Assembly (NCBI GenBank): GCA_001768235.1
Contig: MENK01000033.1
Coordinates: 1-64,000, forward strand
DNA length: 64,000 nucleotides
Direction: 5' to 3'
DNA from: Bacteroidetes bacterium GWB2_32_14
GTDB taxonomy: Bacteria > Bacteroidota > Bacteroidia > Bacteroidales > UBA12077
The position numbers and the translations under genes were made by a program. The notes under the pieces were generated by a model. That model made no database searches, was not told the DNA's origin, and worked only from the letters and a program-made list of their open reading frames with translations. Numbering within the stretch: position 1 is the stretch's first letter; each line of letters opens with the position of its first letter. This document shows positions 9,036-18,361 of the stretch, in pieces.

Positions 9036-10670
9036 ATGAAAAATGGATTTCTTATACTCACGATAATAGGACTGATTATGACTTCATGTAAAAAAGAACA
9101 GGTTGATTTAATTGTTCACAATGCTAACATTTATACTGTAAACAGTGAGTTTTCACTTGCAGAAAGCTTTGCTGTAAAAGATGGTAAATTTATTGCAGTT
9201 GGGCAGTCTGGTGAAATACTATCAAAATATAACTCTGATAGCATAATTGATTTGAAAGGAAAATTCGTTTACCCCGGTTTTATCGATGCGCATTGTCATT
9301 TTTATGGATATTGCCTTTCCTTACTTCAGGCCGATTTGCGTGATACAAGATCATTTGATGAGATTCTCGGAATTATAAAAAAACACGATTTAAAATACCA
9401 ACTGGAATGGGTGCTTGGCCGTGGCTGGGATCAAAACGACTGGGATGTTAAAGAGTTTCCCGCAAAAGAAAAACTGGATATCTTATTTCCTGATAAGCCT
9501 GTTTATTTACGCCGTGTTGATGGGCATGCTGCAATAGTAAATTCAAAGGCATTGCAATTGGCTGGTATTACTTCAAATACCAGGATTGATGGAGGTAAAA
9601 TTGTATTGCAAAACGGACAACCAACAGGTGTGCTTATTGACAATGCCATGAACTTAATTGAAAATATTCTGCCTGAAATTGATAAGGTGTCAATTGTTAA
9701 AGCCCTTGAGCAAGGCGAACAGAATTGCTTTGCTGCCGGATTAACATCGGTAGGTGATGCCGGATTATCGAAAAAAGAAGTTTTACTAATAGATTCGTTG
9801 CAGAAAAACAACAGAATCCGGTTACGTATCAATGCAATGCTCACGCCATCTGATGAAACAATAGAATATTTTGTAAAAAAGGGTATTTATAAAACGGACT
9901 ACCTGAATGTGCGATCAATAAAACTTTATGCCGATGGAGCACTTGGATCGCGTGGTGCAGCATTACTAAAACCTTATAGCGATGATCCTGAAAATACAGG
10001 TTTAGTAATTGAATCATTGGAAACGTATAATAAAATATGCAGACTTGCTTACGAAAACAATTACCAGGTTTGTACACATGCTATTGGTGATTCAGCTAAC
10101 CGGATGATGCTTGATATTTATTCTGAATATCTGAAAGGCAAAAACGACCTGCGGTGGAGAATTGAACATGCTCAGGTTGTAAACCCTGATGATTTAAATA
10201 AGTTTGGCGATTACAACATTATTCCATCAATACAAGCTACTCATGCTACATCCGATATGTATTGGGCTGGAAAAAGACTGGGAGAGGAGCGCCTAAAATA
10301 TGCCTACATCTATAAAGATCTTTTAGCACAAAATGGATGGATTCCAAATGGTACCGACTTTCCTGTTGAAAAAATAAACCCTCTTTTAACTTTTTATGCT
10401 TCTGTTGCTCGAAAGGATTTACAAGGGAATCCAAAAAACGGATTCCAAAAAGAAAATGCGCTAACACGCGAAGAGACTTTGAAATCAATTACCATTTGGG
10501 CGGCAAAAGCAGCATTCGAAGAAAACGAAAAGGGTAGCATTGAATCGAACAAGTTTGCCGATTTTGTTGTTTTAGATAAGGACATTATGGAAATTCCTGA
10601 AAATGAAATTCCTTACGTGAAAATACTCGGAACCTATAGTTCTGGTATTGATGTTCTTAAACTAAAATAA
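9036..10670 (+). CDS. Lipoprotein amidohydrolase (YtcJ/AepA-like)
   Basis: A 544-residue metal-dependent amidohydrolase related to YtcJ and N-substituted formamide deformylase-type enzymes. A lipoprotein signal ends at Cys18 (LIMTSC), so it should be membrane-anchored in the periplasm or at the surface. The first metal motif is H86-x-H88 in 'GFIDAHCHFYG'; later family landmarks are 'VCTHAIGDSAN', 'WRIEHAQV' and 'GTDFPVE'. These proteins hydrolyse amide or related bonds; the substrate is unknown. The pirin gene starts 7 nt after its stop, so the pair is likely an operon. Confidence 0.87.
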   Translation: MKNGFLILTIIGLIMTSCKKEQVDLIVHNANIYTVNSEFSLAESFAVKDGKFIAVGQSGEILSKYNSDSIIDLKGKFVYPGFIDAHCHFYGYCLSLLQADLRDTRSFDEILGIIKKHDLKYQLEWVLGRGWDQNDWDVKEFPAKEKLDILFPDKPVYLRRVDGHAAIVNSKALQLAGITSNTRIDGGKIVLQNGQPTGVLIDNAMNLIENILPEIDKVSIVKALEQGEQNCFAAGLTSVGDAGLSKKEVLLIDSLQKNNRIRLRINAMLTPSDETIEYFVKKGIYKTDYLNVRSIKLYADGALGSRGAALLKPYSDDPENTGLVIESLETYNKICRLAYENNYQVCTHAIGDSANRMMLDIYSEYLKGKNDLRWRIEHAQVVNPDDLNKFGDYNIIPSIQATHATSDMYWAGKRLGEERLKYAYIYKDLLAQNGWIPNGTDFPVEKINPLLTFYASVARKDLQGNPKNGFQKENALTREETLKSITIWAAKAAFEENEKGSIESNKFADFVVLDKDIMEIPENEIPYVKILGTYSSGIDVLKLK

Positions 10671-10676
10671 TGAATA

Positions 10677-11504
10677 ATGATAAAGAAAATATTAACTGCA
10701 GAACCTGTAATTGAAGGAGCAGGAGTAAGGCTTAAACGAGTTTTTGGGTTTTACGAAAAAGGTGAATTCGATCCCTTTTTATTGCTTGATCATTTTGGCT
10801 CATCGAATCCGAATGATTATTTGCAGGGCTTTCCATGGCACCCGCATCGTGGAATGGAAACTGTAACTTATTTACTCGAAGGTTCGGTAGAACATGGCGA
10901 TAGCTTGGGAAACAAAGGTGTAATAAACAATGGCGATGTTCAATGGATGACTGCCGGGAGTGGAATTATTCACCAGGAAATGCCAAAAAAATATGATGGC
11001 AATATGCAGGGATTTCAGTTGTGGGTTAATTTACCTGGAAAATTGAAAATGACTGAACCCAAATACCGTGATGTTTTAGCAGAGCAGATACCTGTTATTC
11101 AAATCAATGAAAATGTTAAGGTAAAACTTATTTCAGGCAAATACCTTAATAACGAAGGAGCTGTAACCGATTTGGGTATTGATATTTTTTATTTTGATGT
11201 AAATATAGATAATGCCGAAGTTTTTGAATATGAAATAATTCCTGAATATACAGTTTTTGCTTATGTTTATGAAGGAGAAGCTATTTTCTTTGATTCAAAA
11301 TCAGTAATTGAAAAAAACCAGATGGCATTGTTAGAGAAAGGAAACCAAATAAAAGTAACTACAAATAAATCAGTTAAATTTCTCCTTGTTGGCGGCAAAC
11401 CTTTAAACGAACCTATTGCATGGCAAGGCCCGATTGTAATGAATACTCAGGAAGAGCTTCAACAAGCATTTGAAGAATACAGAAACGGGACATTTATAAA
11501 GTGA
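10677..11504 (+). CDS. Pirin family protein
   Basis: A 275-residue bicupin. The metal site is complete: H55 and H57 in 'PWHPHRGMETVTY', H99 and E101 in 'SGIIHQEMP'. The C-terminal half is the second, metal-free cupin typical of pirins. Bacterial pirins bind iron; some have quercetinase activity and others modulate metabolic enzymes. It is cytosolic and translated close behind the amidohydrolase (6-nt gap), from ATG at 10677. The family assignment is confident; the in vivo role is unknown. Confidence 0.93.
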   Translation: MIKKILTAEPVIEGAGVRLKRVFGFYEKGEFDPFLLLDHFGSSNPNDYLQGFPWHPHRGMETVTYLLEGSVEHGDSLGNKGVINNGDVQWMTAGSGIIHQEMPKKYDGNMQGFQLWVNLPGKLKMTEPKYRDVLAEQIPVIQINENVKVKLISGKYLNNEGAVTDLGIDIFYFDVNIDNAEVFEYEIIPEYTVFAYVYEGEAIFFDSKSVIEKNQMALLEKGNQIKVTTNKSVKFLLVGGKPLNEPIAWQGPIVMNTQEELQQAFEEYRNGTFIK

Positions 11505-11651
11505 TTTATAGCATCAGATTATCCTTTTTTATTTCTTTCATAGATGATTAAACTATTTTTCAGCTATTAAATGCCTGAATTTAAATAGTTCACATAATCA
11601 TGCATTTAGTATTGTATTTACATACTTTTCTTCTCTTTTGAAAAAAATATG

Positions 11652-11713
11652 TGTCAAATAATTTTGACATGATGTATAATATTATAATCTTTGTGTCGTG
11701 AATAATATACATC
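11652..11713 (+). promoter_or_regulatory. Operator-like dyads upstream of the XRE operon
   Basis: Two inverted repeats precede the operon at 11735: TGTCAAA-TAAT-TTTGACA (11652-11669), and GATGTATA (11671-11678) matched by TATACATC (11706-11713), the second pair flanking the presumed promoter region. They could be binding sites for the XRE regulator encoded two genes on; this is inferred. Confidence 0.4.
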
Positions 11714-11734
11714 AAGTTTAAACTAATTAGATAT

Positions 11735-12193
11735 ATGAAAGAAAAAATAACTATTCAGGAAAAGCAGGTTCTTGTATCTGTAATAAGTTCTATACTTATA
11801 CTCGGATTTTATTCTCTGTATGTATATCAAAAATATATTGCAGGTAACCCGGAAACATTAAATGATTTTAAATTTTGGGGAAGGTCCTTTCTCTTTTTAA
11901 TACCTGTTTCGATTGTGGTTCAAATTAGCATTCATATTGTATTTGCTATCATCAATAAAATTATTACAAACGAAGATTTCCCCAGCATAACTGATGAGCG
12001 GGACAAACTAATAGAATTAAAAGCAATACGAATATCGCACTGGATTTTCATAATAGGGTTTGTTCTGTCGATGGGAGCATTGACGCTGAATATGCAACCC
12101 TATGTAATGTTCATAACTCTTATCTTTTCAGGATTTATCGCATCAATTGCTTCAGAAATAGCTAAGTTATATTTTTATCGTAAAGGGATTTAA
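11735..12193 (+). CDS. Four-helix membrane protein paired with XRE regulator (DUF2178-like)
   Basis: A 152-residue membrane protein with four hydrophobic helices (about residues 12-32, 49-72, 102-122 and 126-146) and a conserved-looking acidic loop 'DFPSITDERDKLIELKA' between helices 2 and 3. The 'DERD' loop before the third helix and the adjacent small XRE gene match the layout of DUF2178-type proteins, which commonly form such pairs. No enzymatic motif is seen. The XRE gene starts one nucleotide after its stop codon, which indicates translational coupling. Confidence 0.7.
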   Translation: MKEKITIQEKQVLVSVISSILILGFYSLYVYQKYIAGNPETLNDFKFWGRSFLFLIPVSIVVQISIHIVFAIINKIITNEDFPSITDERDKLIELKAIRISHWIFIIGFVLSMGALTLNMQPYVMFITLIFSGFIASIASEIAKLYFYRKGI

Positions 12194-12194
12194 T

Positions 12195-12422
12195 ATGAGT
12201 AAGTGCTTAATAAATAACAATATAAGAAAGTTGCGTTTTCATGCGAATGAAATGACTCAACAGGAATTGGCCGATAAAACGGGTGTTACACGACAAACGA
12301 TTGTTGCCATTGAAAATGGTAAATATTCTCCAACCCTGGAATTGGCTTTTCGTATTTCTCTTGTCTTCCAGGTTCAAATTCAGGATGTTTTTACTTTTAA
12401 TCCCGAAGAAAATTCAAAATAA
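12195..12422 (+). CDS. Small XRE family transcriptional regulator
   Basis: A 75-residue stand-alone helix-turn-helix protein of the YozG-like group: 'NNIRKLRFHANEMTQQELADKTGVTRQTIVAIENGKYSPTLELAFRIS' is a complete Cro/C1-type HTH. It is coupled to the membrane protein upstream (1-nt gap) and followed 10 nt later by the C-GCAxxG-C-C gene. It probably controls its own operon through the dyads upstream of 11735, which is inferred from position. Confidence 0.9.
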   Translation: MSKCLINNNIRKLRFHANEMTQQELADKTGVTRQTIVAIENGKYSPTLELAFRISLVFQVQIQDVFTFNPEENSK

Positions 12423-12432
12423 AACAGAAAAT

Positions 12433-13269
12433 ATGAATATTATAAAAACCAACACGGTAAAATTAAGAACAAAAAGAACATTTCTTAAACAGGGCACATG
12501 TTCTCGTACTTTTTTTCATATTCTAAATCGAGAATTTGGTAATCCAAAGCCGATTGAAGAAAATGCAATAGATCCATTAGCTGGAGGTATAGTTCAACAA
12601 GGATACCAATGTGGTATGCTTTGGGGTGCTGCAATGGGTGTTGGAACAGAATCATATAGAAGATTTGGAAACCGGGATAAAGCCATTGGTATGTCTGTTC
12701 TGGCAACACAACACATTTTAAAATCATTTATTAGCAAAGCAAAAAGTGATAACTGTTCAGAAATAACCAATACAGATTGGTCGCGTAAATTCAGCATATT
12801 AAAATACCTGATAACCGGAAAAATGGTTGCCTGCTTTAAACTTGCAGGGAAATGGGCTCCTGATGCAATACAGGCAGCAAACGAAGGTTTATCTTTTGAT
12901 CCGACAAATCTGCCAGATCAATCCATAAGTTGTGCTTCTGAAGTTGTTAAAAGAATGGGTGGTAGTGATGAAGAAATGGTTATGGTTGCCGGATTTGCAG
13001 GTGGATTTGGCTTGAGTGGAAATGCATGCGGTGCATTAAGTGTTGCAATTTGGATGAACACCCTTGCCAGGGTTAGAGCAAAAACATATAAGTACTCATT
13101 ATCTGATACTGAATTTGAAAGAATAATAAAATCATTTTATGAGACAACCGATTACAAAATGGAATGTCGTGAAATATGTGGAAAACATTTTCATTCAGTT
13201 AATGAACATACAGAATTTATTAAAAATGGAGGATGTGAAAAATTAATAAATGTGCTTTCACAATCATAA
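12433..13269 (+). CDS. C-GCAxxG-C-C family protein with duplicated domain
   Basis: A 278-residue soluble Cys-rich protein. The start at 12433 follows the XRE stop by 10 nt; the upstream extension to 12283 overlaps the regulator and is not credible. Two similar halves are visible. The first runs from Cys23 ('GTCSRTFF') through 'GGIVQQGYQCGMLWGAAMGVG'-like sequence; the second has 'SCASEVVKRMGG', then 'GFAGGFGLSGNACGALSVA' and C-terminal 'CREICGKHFHS' and 'GGCEKLI'. This Gly/Cys spacing is that of the C-GCAxxG-C-C family (putative redox or metal-binding). The function is not established. Confidence 0.75.
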   Translation: MNIIKTNTVKLRTKRTFLKQGTCSRTFFHILNREFGNPKPIEENAIDPLAGGIVQQGYQCGMLWGAAMGVGTESYRRFGNRDKAIGMSVLATQHILKSFISKAKSDNCSEITNTDWSRKFSILKYLITGKMVACFKLAGKWAPDAIQAANEGLSFDPTNLPDQSISCASEVVKRMGGSDEEMVMVAGFAGGFGLSGNACGALSVAIWMNTLARVRAKTYKYSLSDTEFERIIKSFYETTDYKMECREICGKHFHSVNEHTEFIKNGGCEKLINVLSQS

Positions 13270-13325
13270 AATATGGATATTTTTTAAATCGTGTTTACAT
13301 ATTAAAATATATTCATTCAATTTTA

Positions 13326-13333
13326 TACTTTTG
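13326..13333 (+). promoter_or_regulatory. -7 box for prfC
   Basis: TACTTTTG is an exact TAnnTTTG match, 45 nt before the prfC ATG. Transcription would start at or just inside the hairpin that follows. Confidence 0.55.
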
Positions 13334-13334
13334 C

Positions 13335-13366
13335 AGCTTCGGAATAAAACAATTTCGAAGCTTTTT
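13335..13366 (+). terminator. Leader/terminator-like hairpin in front of prfC
   Basis: An 11-bp stem (13335-13345 with 13352-13362, one G-U pair) is followed by a T5 run. It looks like the terminator of the preceding operon, yet it lies immediately downstream of a -7 box. It may therefore also form the 5' end of the prfC mRNA. Confidence 0.55.
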
Positions 13367-13378
13367 AATTGATTTATT

Positions 13379-14959
13379 ATGGGGTTCAAGGAAGAAATAA
13401 AACGCAGGAGAACATTTGGTATAGTTAGTCATCCGGATGCAGGGAAAACAACATTAACCGAGAAATTATTATTATTTGGTGGAGCAATACACATAGCTGG
13501 AGCAGTAAAAAGTAATAAAATTAAAAAAACTGCTACATCCGATTTTATGGAGATTGAGCGTCAGCGTGGTATTTCTGTTGCTACATCGGTAATGGCTTTT
13601 GAATACAAAGGAAGAAAGATTAATATTCTTGATACTCCCGGTCACCAGGATTTTGCCGAAGATACTTTCCGAACGTTAACCGCTGTTGATAGTGTAATTA
13701 TAGTAATAGATTCAGCAAAAGGAGTGGAGCCACAAACCCGAAAGCTGATGGAGGTTTGTCGCATGCGTCATACTCCGGTTATGGTGTTTATGAATAAATT
13801 AGACCGCAATGGTAAAAATCCTTTCGAGCTACTTGACGAAATTGAAAACGAATTAAAAATAAAGGTTCGCCCGTTAAGTTGGCCTATTAGCAACGGATCT
13901 ACATTTAAGGGCGTGTATAATATTTATGAAGAAAAATTAAATCTTTTTAGTGGGGAATCGAAACAAACGGTTGAAGAATCTATTGAGTTTAAAGACATTA
14001 ATAGTCCGGAGCTTGAAAAATATATTGGAGAAAAATATTCAAGAATTCTTCGCGAAGAGCTGGAACTTATAACTGAAGTTTATCCAAAATTTGATATTGA
14101 TACCTATTTACAAGGACATTTAGCTCCTGTATTTTTTGGTAGCGCATTAAATAACTTTGGTGTTCAGGAATTGCTTGATTGCTTTATTGAAATAGCACCA
14201 CATCCACGAATTGTAGTAGCAGAAGAGCGGGAAGTTGATCCTTTTGAAAATAAATTTTCCGGTTTTGTGTTTAAGATACATGCCAATATGGATCCCAATC
14301 ATCGTGATAGAATCGCCTTTGTGAAGATATGCTCAGGTACATTTTTAAGAAATACAAACTATTTACATGTTCGTGCCGGTAAAAACATGAAATTTGCCAC
14401 ACCTACAGCGTTTATGGCCGATAAAAAGTCAATTATTGACGAAGCTTTCCCCGGCGATATTGTTGGTATTCACGATACAGGTAATTTTAAAATAGGTGAT
14501 ACGCTTACCGAAGGTGAAAATATTCATTACAAAGGATTGCCCAGCTTCTCACCCGAAATGTTTCGTTATGTAGAAAATGCCGATCCGATGAAATACAAAC
14601 AACTGGCAAAGGGATTGGATCAATTAATGGACGAAGGAGTAGCACAGCTTTTTACAAATAAATTTAACGGGCGTAAAATTATTGGAACAGTAGGGCAGCT
14701 TCAATTCGATGTAATTCAGTTTCGTTTAGAACATGAATATGGGGCAAAATGCCGGTACGAATCCATTCAATTATACAAAGCTTGCTGGATGGAAAGTAGC
14801 GATAAAGCCCAGTTGGAAGATTTCCGTAAACGAAAATACAATGCTCTTGCCGATGATAAATATGGACGAGAAGTTTTTTTAGCCGAATCACCTTATGCCC
14901 TGCAAATGGCACAGGAAAAGTTCGATAAAATAAAATTTCATTTTACATCAGAATTCTAA
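13379..14959 (+). CDS. prfC: Peptide chain release factor 3 (GTPase)
   Basis: A 526-residue translational GTPase that removes RF1/RF2 from the ribosome after termination. G1 is '[10 protein letters not shown]', G2/switch 1 '[14 protein letters not shown]', G3 'DTPGHQDF', G4 'MNKLDRNG' and G5 lies around 'PLSWPIS'. Domain II and the RF3 C-terminal domain follow in full ('[19 protein letters not shown]'). The length is normal for RF3. The ATG at 13379 lies 12 nt after the leader hairpin's T-run. It is monocistronic. Confidence 0.96.
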   Translation: MGFKEEIKRRRTFGIVSHPDAGKTTLTEKLLLFGGAIHIAGAVKSNKIKKTATSDFMEIERQRGISVATSVMAFEYKGRKINILDTPGHQDFAEDTFRTLTAVDSVIIVIDSAKGVEPQTRKLMEVCRMRHTPVMVFMNKLDRNGKNPFELLDEIENELKIKVRPLSWPISNGSTFKGVYNIYEEKLNLFSGESKQTVEESIEFKDINSPELEKYIGEKYSRILREELELITEVYPKFDIDTYLQGHLAPVFFGSALNNFGVQELLDCFIEIAPHPRIVVAEEREVDPFENKFSGFVFKIHANMDPNHRDRIAFVKICSGTFLRNTNYLHVRAGKNMKFATPTAFMADKKSIIDEAFPGDIVGIHDTGNFKIGDTLTEGENIHYKGLPSFSPEMFRYVENADPMKYKQLAKGLDQLMDEGVAQLFTNKFNGRKIIGTVGQLQFDVIQFRLEHEYGAKCRYESIQLYKACWMESSDKAQLEDFRKRKYNALADDKYGREVFLAESPYALQMAQEKFDKIKFHFTSEF

Positions 14960-14978
14960 CTATTGTAATTAAACCTTT

Positions 14979-14999
14979 TAAAGACCTTCAAGTCTTTTA
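14979..14999 (+). terminator. Weak terminator after prfC
   Basis: A TAAAGAC (14979-14985) and GTCTTTTA (14992-14999) stem with a six-base loop. The T-run is short, so termination may be partial. Confidence 0.4.
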
Positions 15000-15021
15000 C
15001 TCATAACTAAAATGAATAAGA

Positions 15022-17466
15022 GTGAGAAGGAAGATATATTTTGTAATTTCTTTGTTAATGCTGAACCTGAATGCAATTTCTCAGGTTAATGAAAAAAAAG
15101 TTATTTCAGCTATAAAAGCTAATGAACATCCAAAAATTGATGCAGTACTTGACGATCCTGTATGGCAAAATGCCACAATAGCAAAAGACTTTATTCAGCA
15201 CGAACCTTATAATGGAAAGTATCCGTCATACCCAACTGAAGTTAGAATGGTATATGATAATCATGCCATTTATTTTGGAGTAATATTGTACGATTCAAAT
15301 CCGGATAGTATATTACAGGAACTCTCCTTGCGCGATAAGTTTGATGAAGCCAATGCTGATTTATTTGCCATAGTTATTAATCCATTCGATGATGGTTTTA
15401 ATGGTGTTGAATTTCTTGTTTCTGCGGCTGGTGTTCAGTCTGATGCAAAACATATCGGAGAAGAAGGCGACTCAAATTGGGATGCTGTTTGGGAAAGTGC
15501 TGTTAAAATAACTGAACAAGGATGGGTTGTTGAATATAAAATCCCTTATTCTTCTCTTCGCTTTCCAAATACACCCGTTCAGACCTGGGGAATAAATTTT
15601 TTCAGGAACATTCGTCGATACCGTGAGTGGAGCTCATGGAATTATGTTGACAACAATGCACAGGAAATTATAAGCCAATCTGGTCAACTTGCTGATATTA
15701 AAGATATAGAACCACCATTACGCCTATCGGTTACCCCTTATATTTCATCGTACCTAGAAAATAACGAAAATGGAAATTGGAGTAATAATTTTAATGCCGG
15801 AATGGATTTAAAGTGGGGTATAAATCAAAGTTTTACTTTAGATATGATATTAATTCCCGATTTCGGGCAGGTTCAATCTGATGATGAAATACTGAATTTA
15901 ACACCGTACGAAATCATGTACGACGAAAAAAGAGCATTTTTTACCGAGGGAACAGAACTTTTTAATAAAGCGGGTATATTTTATTCACGAAGAATAGGAG
16001 GCCGACCTAAATTTAAGTCAGCGTTAGATGATGTTCTTGATTCAACCGAGATTATTATTGAAAACCCGGTTGAAACAAAACTTTTAAATGCAACTAAAGT
16101 TTCAGGCCGTACGAATAGAGGACTTGGTATAGGTTTCTTTAATGCAATGACCAGTGCTGTTGATGGAATTATTCAGGATACACTAACCAATGTAAAACGC
16201 AGGTATCAGACACAGGGATTTACAAATTATAATATGATTGTTTTGGATCAAAGTTTAAAAAATAACTCTTATGTAAGCCTTGTAAATACGAATGTATTAT
16301 ACGATTCTGAAAATTATATTGCTAATGTAACAGGTACTGAAGCTTTGATTAAAAATAAAGAAAATACATATCAATTATTTGCCAGGGGAACTCTAAGCCA
16401 GATTTATACTGATTCCAGTACATTTGGGCATGCTTATTTTTTGCAGTTTGCCAAAATTAAAGGTCAGTTTTTGTTCGAATTAAATCACAATACTGAATCG
16501 GATACTTACGATCCAAATGACTTTGGATATTTGCAAAGTAATAATGAATCAAGCTGGAGTACAGAAATAGAATACAATGTGAATAAGCCTTTCTGGAGAG
16601 TTTTAAACTGGCAAAACGAATTGGAAATATTATATAAAAACCTGTATCAACCCAGGAAATTCACGGATTTTAATATAAATCTTACAACTCAGACAACATT
16701 TGCAAAAAAGTATTTGACTACACGTTTAACAATGGGCTTTTACCCGGTTGAAACCCACGATTATTACGAAACCAGAGTGTATGATTTTGACTGGATGTTT
16801 AAAAGGCCGAGATATGGATTTACCGAGGGTATGATTTCAACAGATTACAGGAAAACATTTGCAATAGATATTGTTCCGGGCGCATGGAAAGCCTTCGACT
16901 ACGACAGGTATGGCTATTGGTTATTTTTAAGTCCGAGAATTCGTTTTAGCGATAAATGGATGTTTATTTACACGTTGGGTTTTGATAACAATTACAATAC
17001 ATTCGGACATGTTGACCATTATGAAAATACTGATGGCAGCAAATCAATATTTTTTGGAAAAAGAGATCAGCTAACCATTTCAAATACCTTAAATACCAAT
17101 TATATTTTTAATAATAAATCATCATTAGGGTTAAGATTGCGCCATTATTGGAGCAGGGTAGAGTACGATGATTATTACCAACTTTTAAAGTCAGGATATT
17201 TAACCGATGCAATTGATTTTGATATTTATGGGAAACAATTTGATACCAATTACAATGCATTTACAATCGATTTGCAATATTTGTGGAGGTTTGCTCCGGG
17301 TAGTGAATTGTCGATTGTCTGGAAAAACTCGATTAATTATGAAAGAGATATAATTATTAATAATTTTTGGAATAACCTGGAACATACTCTTGGATATGAA
17401 CAGGTAAATAGTATTTCACTAAAATTCTTGTATTATTTAGATTATCAGTATTTAAAAAGAAAATAA
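15022..17466 (+). CDS. DUF5916 protein with N-terminal CBM9-like domain
   Basis: An 814-residue exported protein with a signal peptide (about residues 1-20). Residues 30-215 form a carbohydrate-binding family 9-like/DOMON sandwich ('PKIDAVLDDPVWQNA' to 'GWVVEYKIPYSSLRF'). The remaining 600 residues match the DUF5916 type: 'INFFRNIRRYREWSSW', 'DFGQVQSDDEILNLTPYE' and 'EKRAFFTEGTELF', followed by alternating aromatic strands like an outer-membrane barrel. These proteins are common in marine Bacteroidota and often sit near peptidases or glycan genes; function is unproven. The start is GTG at 15022; the ATG 10 nt upstream is out of frame. Confidence 0.85.
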   Translation: MRRKIYFVISLLMLNLNAISQVNEKKVISAIKANEHPKIDAVLDDPVWQNATIAKDFIQHEPYNGKYPSYPTEVRMVYDNHAIYFGVILYDSNPDSILQELSLRDKFDEANADLFAIVINPFDDGFNGVEFLVSAAGVQSDAKHIGEEGDSNWDAVWESAVKITEQGWVVEYKIPYSSLRFPNTPVQTWGINFFRNIRRYREWSSWNYVDNNAQEIISQSGQLADIKDIEPPLRLSVTPYISSYLENNENGNWSNNFNAGMDLKWGINQSFTLDMILIPDFGQVQSDDEILNLTPYEIMYDEKRAFFTEGTELFNKAGIFYSRRIGGRPKFKSALDDVLDSTEIIIENPVETKLLNATKVSGRTNRGLGIGFFNAMTSAVDGIIQDTLTNVKRRYQTQGFTNYNMIVLDQSLKNNSYVSLVNTNVLYDSENYIANVTGTEALIKNKENTYQLFARGTLSQIYTDSSTFGHAYFLQFAKIKGQFLFELNHNTESDTYDPNDFGYLQSNNESSWSTEIEYNVNKPFWRVLNWQNELEILYKNLYQPRKFTDFNINLTTQTTFAKKYLTTRLTMGFYPVETHDYYETRVYDFDWMFKRPRYGFTEGMISTDYRKTFAIDIVPGAWKAFDYDRYGYWLFLSPRIRFSDKWMFIYTLGFDNNYNTFGHVDHYENTDGSKSIFFGKRDQLTISNTLNTNYIFNNKSSLGLRLRHYWSRVEYDDYYQLLKSGYLTDAIDFDIYGKQFDTNYNAFTIDLQYLWRFAPGSELSIVWKNSINYERDIIINNFWNNLEHTLGYEQVNSISLKFLYYLDYQYLKRK

Positions 17467-17470
17467 GAAA

Positions 17471-18265
17471 TCAATTATTCCATTTAAAAAGATTATCGGA
17501 TATAAATTCGATAATCTTTTTATTTTGTTCTTTTCCTGAACCTTCAATCGTTATGGGTTCTCCAAACTTTATATGTATAGGTTTTTTACGATCAATCTTA
17601 CCGAAATCACGGATAATTTTACCATTTCCCCAGAAATCGGTTTTTAAAGCAATTGGCAATATTTTAACCCCCGCAATTGAAGCAAGTTTTACACCTAATG
17701 AATTAAATTCTTCTGCTTTAAAAACATCGCGCCGCCCACCTTGTGGAAAAATAACTACAGATGTACCATTACGAAGTACTTCTTTTCCTTGGTTTAATAC
17801 TTTTATTAAATCATCTTTTGAATTTTTTCTACCTACTGTTATTGGATTTCGGGCTCGCATAACAACGCCAAATAAAAAATGTTTTGCCAAACTTTCCTTT
17901 ACCACAAACGTAACTTCCATAAATGGTGCGATTAACCCGGGAAAAATCATGGATTCCATGGCACTCATATGATTACTGACGATTACAACAGGCTCTTGAA
18001 TATTTTTTAAATTGTTTATACCTTCAATTTCAAATCTACCACCACAATTTTCAATTAATTTAATAACCTCATAAGATGATAGTGCCCAAGCTCTTCTATC
18101 GTACAATCCTTTTTTTGCAACTCTTCTATTCCTGAATAGAAGCTGTAAATATTTAAAAACAAAGTAAGTGCGAGTATTTAAAGATATTTTATCAAGAAAG
18201 ACTCTTGAGTTTTCTTTTGTTTTATAAGTATCTTCTTTAAAGAGAATATTTTTTATTGATTCCAT
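17471..18265 (-). CDS. 1-acyl-glycerol-3-phosphate acyltransferase-like protein
   Basis: A 264-residue PlsC-superfamily acyltransferase. The catalytic motif is H99-x4-E104 in 'VSNHMSAMES', a glutamate variant of the HX4D motif. The acceptor-binding block 'VVIFPQGGRRDVF' is near residues 172-184, and 'KILPIALKTDFWGNG' follows. Such enzymes acylate lysophosphatidate in membrane phospholipid synthesis at the inner membrane. It ends 4 nt from the convergent DUF5916 gene, and a terminator for that gene lies inside its 3' coding end. It is monocistronic on the minus strand. Confidence 0.85.
   Translation of the reverse strand: MESIKNILFKEDTYKTKENSRVFLDKISLNTRTYFVFKYLQLLFRNRRVAKKGLYDRRAWALSSYEVIKLIENCGGRFEIEGINNLKNIQEPVVIVSNHMSAMESMIFPGLIAPFMEVTFVVKESLAKHFLFGVVMRARNPITVGRKNSKDDLIKVLNQGKEVLRNGTSVVIFPQGGRRDVFKAEEFNSLGVKLASIAGVKILPIALKTDFWGNGKIIRDFGKIDRKKPIHIKFGEPITIEGSGKEQNKKIIEFISDNLFKWNN
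17486..17521 (+). terminator. Terminator hairpin inside the 3' end of plsC-like gene
   Basis: A perfect 13-bp stem (17486-17498 with 17509-17521, 10-nt loop), A-rich on the left and T-rich on the right. It lies 20 nt beyond the DUF5916 stop codon and within the last 17 codons of the convergent acyltransferase gene. Confidence 0.75.
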
Positions 18266-18311
18266 CCTATTAAAAATATCTGTAAATATATAGCATAGAA
18301 ATTAAAATAAA

Positions 18312-18342
18312 AAAAGCCCCGAAATTTCAAATTGGGGCTTTT
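18312..18342 (-). terminator. Terminator of the C10 protease gene
   Basis: AAAAGCCCC (18312-18320) pairs with GGGGCTTTT (18334-18342). On the minus strand a T-run follows, so it ends the protease transcript, which stops at 18362. Confidence 0.88.
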
Positions 18343-18361
18343 AATTTGGATGAGTTTTATA

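Noticed and set aside
12283-12432. Upstream extension of the C-GCAxxG-C-C ORF
   Set aside because: It overlaps the XRE regulator gene in another frame and its residues look random; the ATG at 12433 lies 10 nt after the XRE stop and gives the family start.
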